Assembly: GCA_017607445.1 (NCBI GenBank)
Contig: JAEVHH010000005.1
Location: 1,617,001-1,681,000 of the forward strand
Source of the DNA: Histoplasma ohiense
Lineage: Eukaryota; Ascomycota; Eurotiomycetes; Onygenales; Ajellomycetaceae
Direction: 5' to 3'
DNA: 64,000 nucleotides
A program made the position numbers and the translations under genes. Every line of letters starts with the position of its first letter. Positions within the stretch are counted from its first letter, which is position 1. Under the pieces are notes generated by a model, which had not been told where the DNA came from, ran no database searches, and saw only the letters and a list, made by a program, of their open reading frames with translations. Shown here one piece after another: positions 57,649 to 64,000 of this stretch.

Positions 57649-59326
57649 ATGAGGACCACCAAGCTCACTTTGCTGGCTACTTTGGCCAAGCTGAGTGCTG
57701 GCACCTACGTACTCAAAGACGATTATCAACCCTCGAACTTCTTCGACAACTTTAATTTCTTCAACGTAAGTCTCTCTCCTCCCTTCTTGTAGCCCGACGC
57801 TTGGTGTTCTCAACTAACTGCCTCGCAGGGGCCTGACCCAAGTAACGGCTATGTTACTTACCTCGACAAATCCAACGCAGTGAACAATGGGCTTGCTTCA
57901 AACGAAAACGACTTCGTCTATCTGGGGGTTGACTCTAAGAATGTTGCAAAGGGACTTGGTCGTGAGAGCGTCCGTCTGGAGACCAAGAAAACTTATAAAC
58001 ATGGTCTGATTGTGGCCGATATCTCCCACATGCCTGGTGGGATCTGTGGAACCTGGCCTGCGCTGTAAGTCCTAGCCCTTTCCATCTTGTCGATACCCAT
58101 CTGCCTCGCAAAATTCTAGCCCTCCATATCTAACCACCCTAACAGGTGGTCAACCGGGGCTACATGGCCTGAAGATGGCGAATTCGATATAATCGAAGGT
58201 GTTAATGCACAAACAAAGAATGTGGTTGCATTGCACACTACGGCAGGATGCAAAGTAGAGGACAATTCCAATTATAGCGGAGAACTCGTCACCAAAGACT
58301 GTGATATCAACTCTCCAACTCAGCCGGGCAACCAAGGATGTTTATTCAGGGCCCCTAGCTCCATGTCCTACGGAAATGCGTTCAACAGTATTGGAGGAGG
58401 TATATATGCGGCTGAGTGGACTACCGATTCCATCAGCGTCTGGTTCTTCCCCCGCTACCGAATTCCCTCGGATATCAATAGTGAACACCCGGATCCGTCC
58501 TCCTGGGCTAGGCCAATCGCGCATTTCACGGGATGCGAATTTGACAAATTCTTCCAAGAACAGCGCATTGTACGTGTTTCTAAACAGTCTGCTGTCCTTT
58601 CCAAATCCTTTTTTAGCCCTGAATTAACCGAAAGCTATTTCCTGTCTGCAGATCATCAATACCGCCTTTTGTGGTGACTGGGCCAAAAATACCTGGAGCC
58701 AAGATGCCGAATGCGCTGCGAAAGCTGACTCCTGCGAAGCCTACGTCCAGAACAACCCGTCCGCGTTCAGCGAAGCCTACTGGTCCATCAACTACATGAA
58801 AGTTTTCCAGGACGAGGTTGTCGACTACCCAGGCGATTCAACGACTACTACCACTTCAACCACAGCATCGCAGACGGATTCGACGGAGCCTACCACTACC
58901 ACTACCACTACCTCCACCACTACCACTACCTCCACGCAGCCCGCTGACACCGGTGCTACTTACACTGATTCTTCGCCCTCTGCCTCCGCGACTAACGAGT
59001 ATCCTACTGGAAGCGCCTCTGTGGAGCCAACCGACATCACATCCTGCACACCACCACCAACGGAGAGCTGCATAACCTATACGACTAAAACGACAATCGC
59101 GGTTGTGGTGACCCCAACAGGCTACAATGAAGCGATAATTCCCATTCCAACAGAATCAGCCGAGTATGAGACGGAACCTACTGAAAACCCGACCGAGCCA
59201 TCTGAGTATCCCACAGCGCCAGTCGGGTATCCCACAGAGCCAATCGAGTATCCCACAAATGATCAAGATGTCCCGCTGAAGCGACGACAGCACATCAAAA
59301 AACACATTGCTGGAACACATCATTGA
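57649..59326 (+). CDS. GH16 endo-1,3(4)-beta-glucanase, secreted
   Basis: Glycoside hydrolase family 16 enzyme that cleaves mixed or 1,3-linked beta-glucan, acting outside the cell or in the wall. Four exons: 57649-57765, 57829-58064, 58146-58569 and 58652-59326, giving 483 residues. A short hydrophobic leader (MRTTKLTLLATLAKLSAG) precedes YVLKDDYQPSNFFDNFNFFN. The catalytic motif GEFDIIEG has E130 (nucleophile), D132 and E135 (acid/base). SVWFFPRYRIPSDI and NTAFCGDWA are further family markers, the latter just after the last junction. Residues from about 300 on form a Thr/Ser-rich stalk, then repeats of a Tyr-Pro-Thr-x-Pro type unit, ending in a basic KRRQHIKKHIAGTHH tail. No hydrophobic GPI signal follows. 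Family and motif are certain; the natural linkage preference is inferred. Confidence 0.94.
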
Positions 59327-60319
59327 TTGGTAAATAAAACGAGCTATGCACTTCCTCCCCTTTTTTTTCATAATGGCTCCGTTTGATTTTTATTTCTGTG
59401 ATCTTTTTTCTCCTTTTCTGTTGTTCCTCCTTGGACGAAGGTCAGGGAGCGGCTTTGACCTATTTTGTTTCAGGGACGGTTAGTAATGTGTTGATAATGC
59501 TTTTTGTTATATTAATTATATTCCTTTTTTCTCCTGCCTGTTTGAGTAAATGTTTCTTAGAGTGAAATAAAAATGAAAGGATTACAGCTCTTTATTTGCT
59601 TGGGTACCACCATTTGTATAACCCCTCCAATGTTTATTGGGGCAATCTGAAACAGAATATCAAGCAAGGATAGTGATACACAAAGAGGTCCTTTTATCTT
59701 TGCGGTTCCTTTCTATTTTCGTTAACTAACCAGATGGCTTACATATAGTACAGAACAAGCTATGGAAATTTTTGACATGCAAGCTGCATAGAAACCCTGT
59801 CGCCCCCATTTTTGCTCTCTTGTCCTTAAGTATTCTAATTTGTAACTCTCAAGATAATCAGATATCTTAGTACCTGTACTTCCTCTTTTGATCCTCGCTA
59901 TCAACTGCCTCCCGCTCCCATTCAACTATATACACTATGATTGGTATGTCTTCATATATTACAGAAACTCAAATACCTATTTGTGTATTTGCAATGTGAA
60001 AACTTCCATATTGGACTATCTATTAAATATCTTGAAAATATCTTGCTTGTATGCTTCAGAGATATGTACAGTACATACATAAACAACTTCAATCTATCCC
60101 AGACCACGCGCCATATGCACACACTCCCTTAAGGCAGAAGTCCTACCTACTCGCGCCGGCGATAAAGTTGTTTTGCCGCAATCCACTGCCTCCCCATTCC
60201 CCCAACAAAAATAGTAAGGATGGGTTAGCATACAAAAGAAAAAAGAAGTCTATATATAAATGCCAGCTGCTTGAACGTCATCACCATCATCAGCAGCAGC
60301 ATCATCATCATCGTCGTCA
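59327..60319. other. Intergenic between convergent 3' ends (GH16 and CAP10-family genes)
   Basis: About 1 kb of AT-rich 3' flanking sequence. No gene was seen. Confidence 0.5.
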
Positions 60320-63300
60320 TCATCCTACTTGAAATCCCAACTGGTCCCTCTTGTCATCAGTCAAGCGAGCCCACTCCAAGAGCAACCGAAACATGTAGAT
60401 CTCCATATCTTCCTTTCGAAGCGCCTTCTCAGCCCACTTCCGACCCTCTTCGGCTATAAACTCTCCTTCGCGTATATGCGGTTCCATCAGGATCTTCTGG
60501 TTAGTGTTGCTGTTGCTGTCGGCTATAGTATCGCTACAATTGGGTATTTCATTTTTATTTTTCCTCTTCTTCTTCCCCATCATCATCATCATCCTGCTGG
60601 ATGGCTTTTGTTTCGCGTCTCCATGTTTATTGCCTTGGCCATCACCATTTTTCCTATTGTCCCTATTCGTATTTGGACTCGGCCGAGGAGTGGCGGAATC
60701 CCCAACCTGCCTTGCTCCAGAGAAGTACGCCAGGGTGCTCCACAGCCCATGCAGCCTAATATCGATAGGTACAAAATGGTACCACACTGTAAGCCGGCTA
60801 TCTAGCCATTGGCGAAACAATCCCGTGCGAAATGGGAGGGCCCTACTTTGCAAGAAGGGGAGGAAACGACCACTGAACCCGGCCCCGTCGGCATCCATTA
60901 GAAACCGATATTTCCAATGTTCTTGGAAGTCAGTTGAAGGACCCAGGCCGAATTCTGCCATTTGGAAATTGCAATCCAGTAAGCTGCACCGGGTTATTTG
61001 GCCTGCGAAGAAGATGGAAGTTGGTAGATCAAGGGTTGCGGGAATCTTGGACGCGAGGATGTTGGTGTATTTGTAGAAGGTTGGGTGCCTTTTGGAGGAA
61101 GAGGAGGAGGAGGAAGGGAGGAGAATTGAGACTGTGTTTGAGGTGTGGTTGTTGGCAAGGTGGACCATGCGTTGGCGTGCCATGCCTTTCCATTGGCCGG
61201 CAGAGCTGTATCCTTCAGATGTGGTACCGCGCCAGAAAAGAGTGGGTTGCTTTTCAGAGTAACACACATCTGGGTGTTCCTCTGTGGGTTCATATATGAC
61301 TTTGTCTACATAATTCCACGAGCTTGGGTAGAGTATGTCGTTAAATCCGGATATTTTACTCTGGCTGAACACTGGTAAGAGTGGTCGGGACACTTTAAAA
61401 GCAGATGGGGATAGATAAAAACCGCTCAGGGAGGCCAGGTCGGGCTGGTGGCAAATATCAGACGCCAGAGTCCAGTTACTTAAGAACTGCTCAAGGGAAT
61501 GTGGGCTGGCGCAGTCCAAGCAAATTTTTCGCCTGTCCCACACGAACGACGTCCCCGCTTTCGATGAAGGAGGGCAGACAGAGCGTCCAACGAGATCGTA
61601 TACCTGCTGGAAAGAGGTGTCTGTAAAAAGACCATGAGCCCCCTTTGCCGATTCGCTGGGTTCCCAAGTTGAGGCACGATTCTCGGACCAGGAACCTGTA
61701 AAATTACCAGTACTTCGGTGGATGTGACTTTTTGCAGAATTGTGGAGAGTAGTGATATCTCCCCAGGGAACTGCGACTCGACATTCGTCATTCAAATTGA
61801 AAGCTATGTCCATGTCAGGCAGGTATTGAGAGACTGCCCCAATCATTTTCGCCACCCCTTCGATCATCCATCTGTGTGTGGGTAGAATATCTTCTTGTAT
61901 TTGCGTAGTTCCGCCACGAATGCTCACGGTAGCCACATCATTTGAATGATCGGCTGCCAAGGCGTAAGTTAACTCACGTAGAGTTCGGGGGCTTAATGCG
62001 CGGAAAGGGAGAAGGTCTTCGTAGATTTGGTCGTAATCATCAATCACTACGGAAGACCTTTCAGTGGCATACTTATACCATAGATCAAAACCCCTATGAT
62101 TCAAGTTAGTAGAGAATTCAAGATATCATAATAGAAGACAAGGCCAAGTAGCGTACGGCGGTGGGGGGTGCTTGTATCGTCGCTGATATTCAGCTACAGC
62201 ATCCTGAAGATTTTGGCTCGATTTTGCTTTGGCTGCCCACTGGTCAAAATTTGTTTTAGCACGAGACATAAGAATGTCAATCGGATGGTGTGCAGTTTCT
62301 TTCTTCCCTGATATGAGTAGTCCGAACGATAAACCGAGAAAAGCTAAAAATACCAATCGTATCCACACTCGAGGAAGCGAACGGTTTTTTCTATCATGGT
62401 CTGTGGCTGTACTGGAACGCAAGTACCAATACCCCGAAACATGCAATAAAATGATAGAAAATCCGGCAGCAGATACTGGAATACTGGGGAAGGCTCGCCG
62501 AGAACTCCACAGATCGGATATCTGTGTAGTGAAAATAAATATGAACGAGAAAAGGAAAGATATTCCCGAAATTCCAATGTGAGTTACCTTGGGCCCTAAG
62601 TTAGCAAGGATGCTTGTTACACATAGAATGTTTTTGAAAACGAACTCACAAGACAAGAAGCCGAAACAAAGGCACAGGCAAAAATGAGAGACAGTTTTAT
62701 AACACTGCCAAGGTAAAGGGACGAGAACGAGAGCAACTCATGCCTGTGTTGAGGCAGGAAAAAATATATCAGAAATGCAACAAGCAGCCATACTGCTGAT
62801 ACACCCTAATCCATCGAACAAAAAGTTAGATTACGGCATTTTGTGCACGTACAATACAATCCCCAGCAGTGTATGCTTACAATCAGCACGAAGCCCCAGA
62901 GGACAGCAGTTTGTACCCTCCGTCCATCACTACGACGAGTGCACTGACGGCCTAGTTCTCCAAACGCAATAAGAGTAAAAGTGTCCAATGCTAAACCGAG
63001 AATTTGCAATGATGTCGTGAACAGCGCAGTGGCCCCAGTCAAAGGACAGATGTAGGTGGATTTCCAACCATTGCTGAGGGAGGAAGTGAGGAAGGCTGAA
63101 GGGATTAATAATAGAACCGGAAATATAGATGCCAACGACCGTTTTGCAGTGTAATCGGAGCCTTGGGCGTTATTAATAATATTGGCTCGTCTGTTGATAT
63201 AATAAACGTGTATCGAAAGCAAAAGAGGAATGAAGGCCTACAACCAGTGAAGACACTATTATTAACACGGGATATGTGTGTGGGGGGGAGGGGGTTGAGC

Positions 63301-63892
63301 AATGAAATCGGCATCGTAGCTTACAAAAGAGGCCGATCTCATGCATTCTGAATTCTGTAGGGTGCGACGTAACACTTCGATGCGTAAAGCCAACGCACAT
63401 ATCGCCGAACGAATTATAAGCGATACTCTCCGTGTTTGTGCGCATGTGAGTTTGCGCAGCTTTTCTAGAGCTTTATGGGAGATATCCGATGGGGAATACA
63501 GGAGGGAGTCTGAAAGCTGTATCGAATCATCGTGCTCGTCAACATCGAGATCTAGAGAGGAAGAAGTGGTATAAAGACCGAATATTATGAGAAAGAGGCC
63601 GGATAATCCGAAAGCTATTATAATAGTATGCGCAGGACGATCTGGTTATGGTCATCCTTTAATCTTCAGCATTTACCAATTGCAATTGGAGATCCAACAG
63701 TGATCGAAATGGAACAACGGAGAGCACGTACCAAAACCCAAGAAGAGGTCCGCAGAGAGCTTCAAGAATGAGACACTTAGGGCAAATACACTACCGTGAT
63801 GTTAGAACTTTGTGCACTTTTTTTCTCTTTAGTAACCAGGAGCCGTACGTTGATGCTGTATATCTGACCGTCTCGCTCAAGATGACGTCCAT
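60320..63892 (-). CDS. Polytopic CAP10-family (GT90-like) glycosyltransferase
   Basis: Relative of the cryptococcal capsule protein Cap10/Cxt1 and of protein O-glucosyltransferases; transfers a sugar, often xylose or glucose, in the secretory pathway. Seven exons on the minus strand: 63892-63849, 63790-63732, 63641-63325, 63237-62881, 62805-62650, 62521-62157 and 62093-60320, giving 1023 residues. The N-terminal 430 residues hold about nine hydrophobic segments (for example TIIIAFGLSGLFLIIFGLY and VWLLVAFLIYFFL). The CAP10 domain follows: PPPPGFDLWYKYA, LFWRGTTSEGY, then KYRFLMDADGAGFSGRF, the conserved sugar-nucleotide region, and WYHFVPIDI. Near the C-terminus is a low-complexity insert with a Met run and KKKRKNKN. 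The intron 62649-62522 could instead be two introns flanking an 8-nt exon, so residues around SASCLISDLW are less certain. Confidence 0.9.
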
Positions 63893-64000
63893 TCCTTTGT
63901 TCGTCTCGTGGGCGGAGCGCGCAGATGCAGCTGGTAGGTTTGTCTTTGCCGGGTTCCTTAGAATCTTTTTTCCATTCTTTTACTTGGTTCCCGTGCGCTG
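63893..64000. other. Window end, 5' of the CAP10-family gene
   Basis: Short flank only. A plus-strand ATG at 63882 overlaps the first exon of the minus-strand gene and runs off the window; too little is visible to call a gene. Confidence 0.4.

Noticed and set aside
62590..62600. An 8-nt micro-exon (GGCCCAAG) in the CAP10-family gene
   Set aside because: The branch-to-acceptor distance before it is too short; a single 128-nt intron gives an equally good frame, though this stays uncertain.
63882..64000. Possible plus-strand gene start (MTSIPLFVSWAERADAAG)
   Set aside because: Overlaps the conserved first exon of the minus-strand CAP10-family gene and runs off the window.

Overview
The window is nuclear DNA of a filamentous ascomycete. 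It is very probably a member of the Eurotiomycetes, and the style (long, low-complexity, AT-rich intergenic DNA around well conserved genes) fits the Onygenales/Ajellomycetaceae; that placement is an inference from recognised protein sequences and genome texture. Genes carry short introns with GT...AG ends and CTRAY-like branch points. There are no operons or bacterial signals. I rebuilt exon-intron structures by hand from reading frame, splice signals and family conservation. All coding models given keep phase across every junction.

Layout. 112-3563 (-): eIF3a/Tif32. 7442-7992 (+): heterotrimeric G-protein gamma subunit. 10093-11013 (+): Rdx/SelW-like thioredoxin-fold protein. 12451-15769 (-): class I cAMP phosphodiesterase of the PDE2 type. 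15770-23419: a long gene-free tract full of simple repeats. 23420-26957 (-): POLQ/HELQ-type superfamily 2 helicase without a polymerase domain. 27956-28795 (-): a decayed fungal protein-kinase-like pseudogene. 33509-38989 (+): Snt2-type BAH/PHD/SANT chromatin protein. 41292-41891 (+): ASCH-domain protein, convergent with 42048-43151 (-): a stand-alone class I lysyl-tRNA-synthetase-like protein. 43152-48032: an AT-rich island with candidate MITE, foldback and LTR-like remnants. 48033-49008 (-): secreted PLC-like phosphodiesterase. 50417-55368 (+): Vps8, the CORVET subunit. 57649-59326 (+): secreted GH16 beta-glucanase. 60320-63892 (-): polytopic CAP10-family (GT90-like) glycosyltransferase.

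Functional links. The G-gamma subunit and the cAMP phosphodiesterase both act in G-protein/cAMP signalling and lie about 4.5 kb apart, but nothing in the sequence shows co-regulation. The GH16 enzyme and the CAP10-family transferase are convergent neighbours that both act on cell-surface carbohydrate. The remaining genes are housekeeping or chromatin/trafficking functions without an obvious common pathway.

The less ordinary material is: the ASCH/class I synthetase-like pair (two predicted RNA- or nucleotide-handling proteins, 3' ends 156 bp apart); the repeat island next to it; a dispersed intergenic 9-mer (TACGGAGTA); and introns whose length is a multiple of three and that contain no stop, which automatic gene calls would read through. 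I found no CRISPR array, rRNA or convincing tRNA.
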